A stretch of DNA of 64,000 nt from Leucobacter komagatae. GTDB lineage: Bacteria; Actinomycetota; Actinomycetes; Actinomycetales; Microbacteriaceae. The notes beneath the pieces are model-generated. The model was not told the DNA's origin. It worked only from the letters and a program-made list of their open reading frames with translations, and ran no database searches. Numbering within the stretch: position 1 is the stretch's first letter; each line of letters begins with the position of its first letter. Positions 51,568 through 60,594 of this stretch are shown here, one piece after another. Location: assembly GCF_006716085.1 (NCBI RefSeq), contig NZ_VFON01000001.1:2666001-2730000 (forward strand), written 5' to 3'. The translations under genes and the position numbers were made by a program.

Positions 51568-53526
51568 ATGACTGATCCGGCTGCCTCGACTGACATGCTC
51601 CAATCGTTGAACTCGCTGATTGACGCCATCGTGTCTGAGGGGGCGGGGGATGGGCAGCGTTCGATCGATGAAGTGTTGGAGAACATCGGCCTGCTGCCTG
51701 CAGATATCCGCGTACTCGATGAACGAGTCCGCAGCGTTCGCGGTGAGCAACTCAGGCTGCGCCGGCGGGAACATGAACTGTCAGCGCTCTTCTCAAGCGC
51801 CCGCGAGCTCGTCGAGATCCGTGACAGTGCCCTCATTCTCGACCGGCTTGTGGAGCGTGCCCACGCGATGATTGGCGCCGATATCACCTACCTCTCGGAA
51901 TTCGACCCCGACTCTCGCGAACTGCAGGTGCGCACAACTGTCGGCTCGGTGAGCTCGGCGTTTCGTGGGCTACGGGTGCCCGCCGGTAGGGGCCTTGCAA
52001 GCGCGATTGTCGAGACGAAAGCGCCGCAAGCGACCCAGCGCTACGACGATTTTGAACGGCGCAGGCGGGTCGATTCGATCGACGCCGCGGTTGCTGGCGA
52101 GGGGATCGTCTCGATGCTTGGGGTGCCGATGCTGAGCGGTGACGAGGTACTTGGAGTGCTGTTTGTCGCAACCCGGGAAGAGATTCATTTCACGCCCGAA
52201 CAGATCGCGCTCCTGTCTGCCCTCGCAGATCACGCCTCGGTTGTGTTGCAGACCGCTCGTACCCTGAAAGAGCTCAGGCGATCCGAGGAGGATGCGACGC
52301 TGGCGCTGGAGCGGCTCACGGTGCACCTTGACGAACGGAACCGGGCGAACGTTGTCCACCAGGAGCTTATCCAGACAGTACTCACGGGTGGTGGCTATCA
52401 GCCCCTGCTCAGCACGCTCGCCCGAGCGCTTGGGCGTGCCACCGCACTCGTCGACCAGCAGGGGGTCTGCCTAGCGGTCGGCGGCGACTGGGGAATAGCG
52501 GAAGGCGAGGCGTCTGCGGCGCTCCAGCGGGCGTGGATGGTCGGGAACGTCCAGCTCGCGCTCCGTGAGAGTAGCGTCTCCGGGCACTGTGCTGTGGTGA
52601 CAGGCAGCAGCGAGGTCGCAGCCGTTTCTGCGCTTGTCGCGGGCCCGCAGCGGTTTGGGACGATAGTACTGGGCGCGGCCGAGGGGGAGCTCAACCCGGT
52701 CGAGATGCGGACCGTCGAGCGCGCTGCGCAGGTCGGCGCTCTTCTCGCGCTGCAGCAATCTGCTGTGACGGATGCCGAGCACCGCTTTCGCAGCGAACTC
52801 GTCGCAGATCTCATCGACGCTGCGCCGGAGCGGCGAGAAGAGCTTGACAGGCGTATCTCAAGGCTCGGTCTGGCTAGGCAGAAGCTTGACGATCTGCTGG
52901 TGTTTCACGTAGCGGGAGACAGTCGTCCCGCAGCCATTCGTGCGCTCAGGCGTGCGCTGGGGGATCGTGTGTTGATCGGCGAGTATCAGGGGGTCATCGT
53001 GGTGATCGGGTACTCGGAACAGCTTGGGGCGGCCGAAGATATTCAGGGAAGGGTTCGCGACGAGACCGGCGAACATGTCTTGGCGGTCGTGGGGAACTGG
53101 GGCTCCGGGTTACATGACAGATTTGCGCACGCGCGGGGCACGGTCCGGCTGCTCGGAGCACTCGGGGTCAGTGACGCGACCGCCGCAGCCGCCGACTTCT
53201 TCGCCTACTCTGCGGCCATTGCCGACGACCCCGGGGCGTTGCGGGTGTTTGTCGAGCACAGCATTGGCCCGGTGAGGCGCTATGACGCGGAGCGTGGCAC
53301 CGATCTCCTTGGCACGCTGCGGGCATTCGTACGCAACAACGCGAGCCCCACCCGCACCGGGAGAGCATTGAACTTCCACACGAACACGATCCTTCAGCGG
53401 CTCGAACGGCTCGATCGTATCCTCGGGGAAGGGTGGCGTGACGATGAGCCGCTGTTTCGGCTGTCGCTTGCGGTTCGGCTCGATGAGATGCGTGAGCGAC
53501 TCGCAGGGAGAGTACCCACAGGGTAA
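51568..53526 (+). CDS. GAF-domain transcriptional regulator of the PucR/CdaR type
   Basis: A 652-residue regulator. An N-terminal helical/coiled segment (about 25-75, with LRLRRREHELSALF) leads to a GAF sensor domain (about 75-235, with LGVPMLSGDEVLGVLFVATRE and HASVVLQTARTL). A central region (about 270-400) resembles a second degenerate sensor or GGDEF-like CdaR module. The C-terminal PucR helix-turn-helix (about 575-635) reads FVRNNASPTRTGRALNFHTNTILQRLERLDRI. GAF-PucR activators commonly control adjacent catabolic genes and sense an organic acid or CoA-ester. I chose Met at 51568 for its TACGCT-N6 box; another ATG lies 15 bases upstream. It heads the HMG-CoA gene cluster. Confidence 0.88.
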   Translation: MTDPAASTDMLQSLNSLIDAIVSEGAGDGQRSIDEVLENIGLLPADIRVLDERVRSVRGEQLRLRRREHELSALFSSARELVEIRDSALILDRLVERAHAMIGADITYLSEFDPDSRELQVRTTVGSVSSAFRGLRVPAGRGLASAIVETKAPQATQRYDDFERRRRVDSIDAAVAGEGIVSMLGVPMLSGDEVLGVLFVATREEIHFTPEQIALLSALADHASVVLQTARTLKELRRSEEDATLALERLTVHLDERNRANVVHQELIQTVLTGGGYQPLLSTLARALGRATALVDQQGVCLAVGGDWGIAEGEASAALQRAWMVGNVQLALRESSVSGHCAVVTGSSEVAAVSALVAGPQRFGTIVLGAAEGELNPVEMRTVERAAQVGALLALQQSAVTDAEHRFRSELVADLIDAAPERREELDRRISRLGLARQKLDDLLVFHVAGDSRPAAIRALRRALGDRVLIGEYQGVIVVIGYSEQLGAAEDIQGRVRDETGEHVLAVVGNWGSGLHDRFAHARGTVRLLGALGVSDATAAAADFFAYSAAIADDPGALRVFVEHSIGPVRRYDAERGTDLLGTLRAFVRNNASPTRTGRALNFHTNTILQRLERLDRILGEGWRDDEPLFRLSLAVRLDEMRERLAGRVPTG

Positions 53527-53552
53527 AGTGCCTATAAACCAGGACAAATTAT

Positions 53553-53572
53553 GTGTGCATCACACGTACTCT
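53553..53572 (+). promoter_or_regulatory. Inverted repeat GTGTG-CAT-CACAC with -10-like TACTCT
   Basis: GTGTG (53553-53557) and CACAC (53561-53565) flank a three-base centre, directly before TACTCT (53567-53572). It lies in the 134-base gap between the regulator and HMG-CoA reductase genes, about 90 bases before the latter's start. It is a candidate operator/promoter for the catabolic operon; no consensus is known to me for this regulator. Confidence 0.4.
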
Positions 53573-53660
53573 GGGCGGTCTGCGCTGACTAGCTTCGAAT
53601 CGTACGGAGCCGGATTCTCTTACAGCGCTGGTGCTGGACCGACTCTGCCGAGGAGGACAT

Positions 53661-54932
53661 GTGAGCGTCAATAGCCGGATTTCAGGATTGCGCGATGCGT
53701 CACCGCAGGAACGATTGCAGATAGTGACTCAGCAGCGGGGCCTCCCGGCTGATCGGCTCGCGGCCTTTGACGTGCGACAGGGGCTCGACCTGGAGCGCGC
53801 GAACCACATGGTTGAGAACGTCGTTGGCATGGTCGCCGTGCCTCTTGGTGTCGCGACGAACTTCATCGTTGACGGCGATGACTGTCTCGTGCCGATGGCG
53901 ACAGAGGAGCCGAGCGTCGTCGCTGCGGCATCAAACGCTGCACGGATGGCGCGCCCGCACGGTGGCTTTATAACATCACACACCGGATCGGTGATGATCG
54001 CACAGATTCAACTTGTTGACGTCGCGGATCCGCGCGCCGCCCGGCTGCGGATCTACGAGGCTGAGGGAGAACTCCTGGAGCTTGCGAACGAGGAAGACCC
54101 GGTGCTACAGGAGCTTGGCGGTGGCGCCGTGGGACTTGAGGTGCGGATCTTGCCAACCGCGCTCGGCGAGCACGTCATCGTGCACCTGCACGCCGATGTC
54201 CGGGACGCTATGGGTGCGAACGCGGTGAACTCGATGGCGGAGGCGCTCGCCCCGCGGCTCCAAGCTTTGACGGGCGCCCGCCCGCTTCTGCGGATACTTA
54301 GCAACAAGGCCGACCTGCGAGTGACCCGGGTACGCGCGACGTTCGACAGCGATTTGCTCGGCGGCCCCGCGGTAGTCGACGATATTCTGCTCGCGAGTGC
54401 CTTCGCTACGGCGGACCCTTTTCGGGCCGCGACTCACAACAAGGGCATCATGAACGGCGTCACCGCCGTCGTGCTCGCGACGGGCAACGACACCCGAGCT
54501 GTCGAAGCTGGTTGCCACTCGTTCGCAGCCCGCGAGGGCGCTTACCGTGCGCTCTCATCGTACGAGAAGGACGACGCGGGAAACCTCGTTGGCACGATGG
54601 AGCTTCCTCTCGCAGTCGGTCTTGTCGGAGGTGCGACGAAGGCGCACCCGGCAGCGCAGGCGAGCATTGCGCTGATCGGCGCGGACTCAGCGCAGCGCCT
54701 CGCTGCGGTCATCGCTTCGGTGGGCCTCGCGCAGAACCTTGCCGCGTGTCGTGCGCTTGCCGCCGAGGGGATCCAGCGCGGCCACATGGCCCTGCACGCG
54801 CGCACCGTAGCCGCTTCGGCTGGAGCGGAGGCCGCAGAGATCTCGGAGATCGCGCGCCGCATTGTCGCTGCGGGGAGGATCCGCATTGACGATGCTAGGC
54901 GTGAGCTCGATCTGCTGCGAGCGGGCAAATGA
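53661..54932 (+). CDS. mvaA: Hydroxymethylglutaryl-CoA reductase, class II (degradative type)
   Basis: A 423-residue soluble HMG-CoA reductase of the Pseudomonas mevalonii type. Class II motifs are clear: ENVVGMVAVPLGVATNF, the catalytic Glu in MATEEPSV (82-83), Lys261 in HNKGIMNG, Asp277 in TGNDTRAVE, and the late His pair (H375, H379) in GHMALHART. There is no membrane anchor. Class II enzymes in bacteria without other mevalonate-pathway genes usually oxidise mevalonate to HMG-CoA with NAD+. GTG 53661 is preceded by AGGAGG. The next gene, HMG-CoA lyase, overlaps by ATGA, which argues for catabolism and not isoprenoid synthesis. Confidence 0.93.
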   Translation: MSVNSRISGLRDASPQERLQIVTQQRGLPADRLAAFDVRQGLDLERANHMVENVVGMVAVPLGVATNFIVDGDDCLVPMATEEPSVVAAASNAARMARPHGGFITSHTGSVMIAQIQLVDVADPRAARLRIYEAEGELLELANEEDPVLQELGGGAVGLEVRILPTALGEHVIVHLHADVRDAMGANAVNSMAEALAPRLQALTGARPLLRILSNKADLRVTRVRATFDSDLLGGPAVVDDILLASAFATADPFRAATHNKGIMNGVTAVVLATGNDTRAVEAGCHSFAAREGAYRALSSYEKDDAGNLVGTMELPLAVGLVGGATKAHPAAQASIALIGADSAQRLAAVIASVGLAQNLAACRALAAEGIQRGHMALHARTVAASAGAEAAEISEIARRIVAAGRIRIDDARRELDLLRAGK

Positions 54933-55921
54933 CTGTGCTACCGTCTGCGCCGGCGGTAGCGCGCTTACCGGGGCTTCCTGAGGCGGTCACCGTGTTCGAA
55001 GTTGGTCCCCGCGACGGTCTGCAGAGCGAATCGAGCACGGTGCCGACCGCGGTGAAGCTCGAGCTCTGCCGCCGACTGATTGCTGCGGGCGTACCCGCGA
55101 TCGAAGCCACGAGCTTCGTTCCGCCGGGGTGGATCCCGCAGCTCACAGACGCTGAGGCCGTGATGGCTGGGCTCGATACTCCGATAGACACTCCTGTCTA
55201 CGCGCTCGTCACGAATGAGCGGGGCCTTGACCGCGCGCAGAGCGCCGGGGTGCGCTCGATTTCGGTCGTTGTGAGTGCAACCGAGAGCTTTGCGGCGGCG
55301 AACCTGAACGCAACTCGCGAGACGGCGCTTGCGCGCGCGACCGCCCTCGTCGCGCGGGCAGGGCGCGCGGGGCTCGAAACCCGGGGCTACGTCTCGATGA
55401 GCTTCGGAGATCCGTGGGAGGGCGCCGTGCCGCCCACAGCGGCGGCGGAGATGGGTGCCGAGCTCGCCGCCGCCGGGTGTGAGCGAATCGTGCTCTCGGA
55501 TACGACAGGTGTTGCAACGCCCGGCGCGATTGCTGCTGTTGTTGCGGGGCTGAATGCGGCAGGTGTTTCTCCCGGCTTTCTCGCGCTGCACCTACACGAC
55601 ACTTACGCTTTGGCGGCGGCGAACGTCGTCGAAGGGCTGCGCAACGGGGTACACGAATTCGATTCGGCGGCGGGAGGACTGGGTCGGTGCCCCTACGCTC
55701 CTGGCGCTGCCGGTAACCTCGCAACTGAAGATCTTGTGTGGTTGTTGAACGGTCTGGGAATTCAGACCGGGGTAAACCTTGACGCGGTCATTGACACGAC
55801 CGCCTGGCTCGCTGAGTCGCTGGGGAGCACGCCCGCGTCGCGCGTCGCGCGCGCCGTCTTGCGACAGCGCGCAGCTTCCACCGCCACCACTCACAACGAA
55901 TTTCTTGAGAGGACACAGTGA
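54929..55921 (+). CDS. mvaB: Hydroxymethylglutaryl-CoA lyase
   Basis: A 330-residue TIM-barrel lyase that splits HMG-CoA to acetyl-CoA and acetoacetate with a divalent metal. VFEVGPRDGLQSE carries the metal and substrate residues (Arg-Asp), EATSFVPPGWIPQ follows, LHLHDTYALAAAN supplies the metal-binding His pair, and GLGRCPYAPGAAGNLATED contains the mobile active-site Cys loop. YVSMSFGDPWEG stands where YVSCVFGCPYEG is typical. The gene is coupled by ATGA to the reductase gene and by GTGA to the CoA-transferase gene. Confidence 0.93.
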   Translation: MTVLPSAPAVARLPGLPEAVTVFEVGPRDGLQSESSTVPTAVKLELCRRLIAAGVPAIEATSFVPPGWIPQLTDAEAVMAGLDTPIDTPVYALVTNERGLDRAQSAGVRSISVVVSATESFAAANLNATRETALARATALVARAGRAGLETRGYVSMSFGDPWEGAVPPTAAAEMGAELAAAGCERIVLSDTTGVATPGAIAAVVAGLNAAGVSPGFLALHLHDTYALAAANVVEGLRNGVHEFDSAAGGLGRCPYAPGAAGNLATEDLVWLLNGLGIQTGVNLDAVIDTTAWLAESLGSTPASRVARAVLRQRAASTATTHNEFLERTQ

Positions 55922-57159
55922 CCGTGCCAACAGCAATGCAAGCGACTCAGGGAGCGCTCGCGGGAGTCGTCGTGCTCGACCTTTCGCGGGTGCTCGCAGG
56001 CCCCTACGCGGCTCAGCACCTCGCCGATTTTGGGGCGACAGTTGTGAAGATTGAGAACCCGCGAGACCCGGATGTTGCACGTGGTTTCCCGCCATATTTG
56101 CGTGCGGGCGACAGAGAGTTCAGCGCGTACTACGCCCAGTACAATCGCGGCAAGCGGGGCCTAGCGCTTGACCTCGCGACGGCCGAGGGGAAGCAGACGC
56201 TCAAGGACCTGGTTGTGAACGCCGACGTGCTCATCGAGAACTTTCGACCGGGCACGATGGAACGGCTCGGCCTCGGGTACGACGTGCTCGCCGGGATCAA
56301 TCCGCGCCTCGTGTACACGGCGATTTCTGGCTACGGGCACACCGGCTCTCGCAGCAGGCGCCCGGCGTTCGATAATACGGCGCAGGCCGCCGGCGGGCTG
56401 TGGTCGATGAACGGGGTTTCTGGCGAGCAGCCCGTCCGAGTCGGCGTGACGATTGGCGACCTGTCTGCGTCACTGTACGGTGTGATCGGCACGCTCACGG
56501 CGCTCAGGCACGCCGAGCAGACGGGGCGGGGGCAGTTCGTCGACGTGGCACAGGTAGACAGCGTTATTGCGCTCACCGAGACCGCCGTCGTTGACTATAC
56601 GGTTGCGGGCAGGGTCGCGGCACCAGCGGGAAACGCCCACGCCTGGGTGCGCCCATACGAACTGTTTCCGTGCGCCGACGGCCAGGTGTTTTTTGGCGGG
56701 TATACCGACAAGCTGTGGCGCGAGAGCTGTGAGCTGTTCGGTACGCCAGAGGCAGCAAGTGACCCCGAGATCGACACCATGCAGAAGCGATTCGACGAGG
56801 AAGCGTACGAGCGGCGCGTGAAGCCCCTCATCGTTTCCTGGTTCGCGGGGAAGGGCCGAGCTGAGCTAGAGAAACTCGCGGGAGATCGGATTCCGCTCAC
56901 GGCCGTGAAGACCATTGCCGAGGTCGTCGACGAGCCTGAGACACAGCGCCGCGAGATGGTGGTCGATGCCGATTACGGAGATCTTGGCTCGTTGCGCATG
57001 TTTGGCCAGCCAGTCAAACTAAGTCACACGCCCGCGGTGCCAGACCGCCGGGCTAACGAAGTGGGCGAGCACAACGAGGCGGTTCTCAGCGAGCTCGCCG
57101 GTTACTCACATGAGCGAATCAAGGAGCTTCGTAGTGCCGGGGTGATCGCGGGTGCTTAG
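55918..57159 (+). CDS. CaiB/BaiF (class III) CoA-transferase
   Basis: A 413-residue family III CoA-transferase. VVVLDLSRVLAGPYAAQHLADFGATVVKIE opens the CoA-binding fold, NRGKRGLALDL and NADVLIENFRPGTMERLG are signature blocks, and the catalytic Asp is D181 in TIGDLSASLYG. Such enzymes move CoA between acyl groups, often from succinyl-CoA to an imported dicarboxylic acid. In this cluster the likely acceptor is 3-hydroxy-3-methylglutarate, 3-methylglutaconate or a related acid; this is inferred from neighbours. It overlaps the lyase gene by four bases and the hydratase gene by eight. Confidence 0.9.
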   Translation: MTVPTAMQATQGALAGVVVLDLSRVLAGPYAAQHLADFGATVVKIENPRDPDVARGFPPYLRAGDREFSAYYAQYNRGKRGLALDLATAEGKQTLKDLVVNADVLIENFRPGTMERLGLGYDVLAGINPRLVYTAISGYGHTGSRSRRPAFDNTAQAAGGLWSMNGVSGEQPVRVGVTIGDLSASLYGVIGTLTALRHAEQTGRGQFVDVAQVDSVIALTETAVVDYTVAGRVAAPAGNAHAWVRPYELFPCADGQVFFGGYTDKLWRESCELFGTPEAASDPEIDTMQKRFDEEAYERRVKPLIVSWFAGKGRAELEKLAGDRIPLTAVKTIAEVVDEPETQRREMVVDADYGDLGSLRMFGQPVKLSHTPAVPDRRANEVGEHNEAVLSELAGYSHERIKELRSAGVIAGA

Positions 57160-58003
57160 CGGAGCTGTGGAACATCTGGACCAGTTGAGTTCGTTGCCCG
57201 CAACGCGTTACGCGAGCGCCTTCGTTGACGGCTCTGGCCCGAGCATTGGTGAGGGGCTGCCCCTGCCGCTCGGGTGGGAGGGGCTCTACTTCCCGTTCGC
57301 GGTGGGCTTCGAGGCGCTGCGTGCCGACGGTTCCCCTGCCCGCGACGGTGTGCTGCCCGAGTTCGGCATGCCGAGGCGAATGTACGCGGGTGAGGACACC
57401 ACGTTTCATCGGTCCCTGCACTTCGGTGAGCGTGTGCGGCAAGAAGCGCGCGCGGGCACAATTACTGAGAAAGCCGGCTCGGCAGGGCGGTTGGTGTTTG
57501 CTGACATTATCCGGGAGTACTTCGTCGGCGACGAGCTCGCGGTCACGAGCGTGTGGCATGACGTCTTCCTTGAAGCAGCAAAGCCCGCGACCACCATCGA
57601 GCAATACGAGATGGGGCCCGAGTGGTCACACCGTGAACTCACGCTCGATACCCGCCAGCTGTTCCAGTTCTCGGCGATCACCTTCAACACGCACCGGGTG
57701 CACTACGACAGGGACTGGGCGCGGCGCGAAGAGCGGCTCGACGATGTGCTGGTGCACGGACCCCTCACTAGGATGCTCTTACTCGACGAGGCATTTGCCC
57801 GGTATGGCATGGAGGGAGCGGGAAGGATCGCGGGGGCAGCGGATTGCGCAGGAGAAACGGTCTTTCGGTTCCGCTCCTACCGCCCGCTGTTCGTAGACCG
57901 GCCGATCACCATCGCATCGCGCACTGCAGCGACGGGGATCGAGGTGGTCGCCCTCAATAACAACGGGGAACTTGCCGCAAGCGGTGACTACCTCGTTTCT
58001 TGA
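57152..58003 (+). CDS. MaoC/FAS1-type double hot-dog hydratase (HTD2/mesaconyl-CoA hydratase-like)
   Basis: A 283-residue protein with two tandem hot-dog domains. The N-terminal half (about 1-150) has PEFGMPRRMYAGEDTTFHRSL, and the C-terminal half (about 150-283) carries the catalytic pattern FNTHRVHYDRDWA and VHGPLTRMLLLDEA. This layout is shared with HTD2 dehydratases and the hydratases for mesaconyl-CoA and 3-methylfumaryl-CoA. Next to HMG-CoA lyase, a plausible role is hydration of 3-methylglutaconyl-CoA to HMG-CoA, in place of a crotonase-type enzyme. It is the last gene of the operon; its end overlaps the convergent membrane protein gene by 16 bases. Confidence 0.87.
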   Translation: MLSGAVEHLDQLSSLPATRYASAFVDGSGPSIGEGLPLPLGWEGLYFPFAVGFEALRADGSPARDGVLPEFGMPRRMYAGEDTTFHRSLHFGERVRQEARAGTITEKAGSAGRLVFADIIREYFVGDELAVTSVWHDVFLEAAKPATTIEQYEMGPEWSHRELTLDTRQLFQFSAITFNTHRVHYDRDWARREERLDDVLVHGPLTRMLLLDEAFARYGMEGAGRIAGAADCAGETVFRFRSYRPLFVDRPITIASRTAATGIEVVALNNNGELAASGDYLVS

Positions 58004-58575
58004 ATGCTTGGCGGGGCCGCCGACTCATCGGAGTCCCTGCCGCCGCCCGAGACCGTCGCCCACACCGGCCACCCGACGAGCCAGATGCCCGTCACGAGCC
58101 ACACCCTGCCGATCCACCCGGTGAGCTCGGCGGTGCGCGTCGCGTCACCGACGAGCAGCACGATGAGTCCGATCACGGCGCTCGCGATCACCGCGCACAC
58201 GAGCATGCGGGCCCACTGGCTCCACTCGTATCGGATGTGCGCCGGCCCTGACTTCGGCGGCTTGACCGGTTCTGGCCCACCCGCGAACCTGTGCGCGAAC
58301 CAACCGTCAGCGCGGCCGATGATCTGGTGCCCGAACGCGACCGTGAAGCCCAGATACACGGCGCCGAGTCCGTGCGCGAACTCGGCGGTCGCTCCGTTCA
58401 CGACGAGGTCCCAGGTGATGAGCCCGAGCAGCAGGAGGTCGAGCAGCGGCACGCACAACAGCAGGATCGACGAGAGCTTCCGCAGCCGCAGCAGGTAGCG
58501 CGCCCCGAGCCCGGCCCCGAGTACGGCCCAGAACCCGATCTCGCAGGCGATGATCCCGATCACAATGATGTTCAT
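57988..58575 (-). CDS. Small integral membrane protein of unknown function
   Basis: A 195-residue protein with about five hydrophobic segments (1-27, 36-58, 65-85, 122-145, 153-173) and a Ser/Glu/Pro-rich tail. The sequence YEWSQWARMLVCAVIA between helices and GHQIIGRADGWFAHRF in the loop resemble actinobacterial hypothetical integral membrane proteins without assigned role. It is divergent from the histidine kinase gene across 106 bases, so it could be a target of that two-component system. Confidence 0.75.
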   Translation of the reverse strand: MNIIVIGIIACEIGFWAVLGAGLGARYLLRLRKLSSILLLCVPLLDLLLLGLITWDLVVNGATAEFAHGLGAVYLGFTVAFGHQIIGRADGWFAHRFAGGPEPVKPPKSGPAHIRYEWSQWARMLVCAVIASAVIGLIVLLVGDATRTAELTGWIGRVWLVTGIWLVGWPVWATVSGGGRDSDESAAPPSIQETR

Positions 58576-58681
58576 GCCTCAAGCCTCACGGGCACGGTGG
58601 GGTGACGGATCCTCCCCGCGGCCGCTTCCCCTCGTTCGTTCGAATGAGCCGGGCGCGAGCAGCGTGGGCGAAGATAGAACC

Positions 58682-59908
58682 ATGAGAGCCAACTGGGCGC
58701 AGACGCTGCCCGCGCACCCCGCTCGCCGCGACGCGGTGATCGCCGCGGCCTGGCTCGTCGTTGGCTGCGTCGCCTGGGCAGTGGACCTCACCGGCATCTG
58801 GCGGCAGCTCGCGGTCGTCGATCCGCCCCGCTGGGTGTTCCTCGTCACGCTCGTAGGGGCGACAGCGACGCTGCTCCTGCGGTCGCGGCGCCCGATGCTC
58901 GCCCTCGGGCTGGGCGCGGCAGTCGCGCTTGCCGACACGCTCATGGGCGCGAGCCTCGCCGTCGTGTTCGTGCTCACAGACCTCATTTACGCCGCCGTGA
59001 AGTACGGGAGCGCGAGAGCGGTGCGGAGCCTGCTTCGCGTCGCAACCGCCGCCGCAGTCGCGCTCGCCGCAGCGCTCCTCCTGCTCGCGCCGGAGCACCC
59101 CGAGGTCGCCGTCGCGCTCGTGCAGTGGGGGCTCATCGTGACGGTCTCGGGGCTGTGGGGCTGGAACGTGCGGGCGGAGCGCAAGCAGACCGCCGCAGAG
59201 CTCGCCGCGCGCCACACGAGCGAGACCCGGGAGCTGCGCACCCGGATCGCGCACGACCTCCACGACCTCGTGGCGAACCAGATCGCGGTCGCGGGCCTGC
59301 ACGTTGAGGCGGCGAAGCTCCAGGCCGCGAAGCTGCAGGCGCAGAGTGAGGCGCTCGCGCAGAGCCTCGACCGCGCGAAGAAGGGCACCGACAGGGCACA
59401 CCACGAGCTCCGCGGGCTGATCTCCGTGCTCACGCTCGTCGATGAGGCCGGAAGCGGCGCCCCCGTCGATGTGGCGGCCGAGCTCGCCGAGCTCGACGAC
59501 CTGCTCCCCGCGGGCAGGGCGGTGCGGTGGGGCGACGGCGCCGTCGACGCGCTGCGGGCCGCGCTCCCGGCGGGGCAGGGACCGCGCGCCCGGATTCTCG
59601 TGCGCGCGCTGCAGGAGCTCACCGCGAACGCCGCGAAACACGGCGCGGGTGATGCGCACGTGCGGGTCGAGAACACGAGTTCGGGCGCCGCGCTCACCAT
59701 CGCCATCGAGAACGCGGCCGGTAACCAAGCAGCCAGGTCGGCGCCCGCCACCGGGCTCGGGATCGAGGGCACCCGGGCGCTGCTGCGCGGCATCGGCGGG
59801 GAGCTGCAATCGGGGCCGACCGCGGGCGGGTGGCTCGCCGTCGTCACGCTCCCGAATAGCGCACCGGGCGCCGCGGAGGATCCGAGAAGAACCGTGAGGG
59901 AACACTGA
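58682..59908 (+). CDS. Sensor histidine kinase (NarL-type, HisKA_3)
   Basis: A 408-residue membrane kinase. About five or six hydrophobic segments occupy residues 18-160, followed by the HisKA_3 dimerisation helix with phospho-acceptor His191 in RIAHDLHDLVANQIA, and an HATPase_c domain (about 300-400) with ELTANAAKHGAGDA and GLGIEGTRALLRGIGGEL. The ATG at 58682 starts just before the first membrane helix. Its TGA overlaps the response regulator ATG as TGATG, so both partners are co-translated. No dedicated extracellular sensor domain is visible; it may sense envelope conditions through its helices. Confidence 0.9.
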   Translation: MRANWAQTLPAHPARRDAVIAAAWLVVGCVAWAVDLTGIWRQLAVVDPPRWVFLVTLVGATATLLLRSRRPMLALGLGAAVALADTLMGASLAVVFVLTDLIYAAVKYGSARAVRSLLRVATAAAVALAAALLLLAPEHPEVAVALVQWGLIVTVSGLWGWNVRAERKQTAAELAARHTSETRELRTRIAHDLHDLVANQIAVAGLHVEAAKLQAAKLQAQSEALAQSLDRAKKGTDRAHHELRGLISVLTLVDEAGSGAPVDVAAELAELDDLLPAGRAVRWGDGAVDALRAALPAGQGPRARILVRALQELTANAAKHGAGDAHVRVENTSSGAALTIAIENAAGNQAARSAPATGLGIEGTRALLRGIGGELQSGPTAGGWLAVVTLPNSAPGAAEDPRRTVREH

Positions 59909-60594
59909 TGGAGCAGCCAGTGCGAGTGATTATCGCCGACGACCACGAGGCGGTGCGGAGCGGCGTCGCCGCGATCTTGGGGGCCGACGACGGCATCGAG
60001 GTCGTCGCCGAGGCCGAGAACGGCTTCGACGCGCTCGCGGCGTGCCACCGGGAGCGGCCCGACGTCGCCCTCATCGACCTGCGCATGCCCGGCACCGACG
60101 GCGTCTGGGCGACCGAGCGGATCACGGCCGAGACGGCGACGCGCGTGCTCGTGCTCACCACGTACGACTCGGGTGATCTCATCGCGAGCGCGCTCGCGGC
60201 AGGGGCGCACGGCTACCTCTTGAAGAGCACGGGCGGCAGCGACCTCATCGACGCCGTGCACCACGTCGCCGCGGATCGCCACGTGCTCGACCCCGCCGTG
60301 GCAGGCTCGGTGATCGCCGGGTTCGCGGCGGCGCAGCGCGCCAGCTCGGCGGGCGGCAGCGGCGGCCCGGGCGGTGCCGGGAGCGGCCCGGGCAGCCCTG
60401 CAGGGCTTGCCGACCTCACGCCGCGCGAGCGGCAGGTGCTCGAACTCCTCGTCGCGGGCATGTCGAACCAGCAGATCGCTGACGAACTGCACATCGGGCT
60501 CACGACAGTGAAGACCCACGTCGGGTCGCTGTACGCGAAGAGCGGGGCGGGCTCGCGCGTGCAGCTCGCGGCGCTCGGCGCCTCGGCTATCTGA
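59908..60594 (+). CDS. LuxR/NarL family response regulator
   Basis: A 228-residue regulator. The receiver domain (1-120) has the acidic pocket IIADDHEAV, phospho-acceptor Asp57 in LIDLRMPGTDG and Lys in YLLKSTGG. The LuxR helix-turn-helix (about 163-222) reads LTPRERQVLELLVAGMSNQQIADELHIGLTTVKTHVGSLYAK. Between them lies an unusually glycine-rich linker (about 145-166). It is coupled to the histidine kinase gene. Its 3' end overlaps the convergent lipid kinase gene by eight bases. Confidence 0.93.
   Translation: MEQPVRVIIADDHEAVRSGVAAILGADDGIEVVAEAENGFDALAACHRERPDVALIDLRMPGTDGVWATERITAETATRVLVLTTYDSGDLIASALAAGAHGYLLKSTGGSDLIDAVHHVAADRHVLDPAVAGSVIAGFAAAQRASSAGGSGGPGGAGSGPGSPAGLADLTPRERQVLELLVAGMSNQQIADELHIGLTTVKTHVGSLYAKSGAGSRVQLAALGASAI

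Noticed and set aside
58586..60519. Two long minus-strand frames opposite the histidine kinase and response regulator genes
   Set aside because: They lack domain motifs and exactly mirror a well-supported two-component pair.
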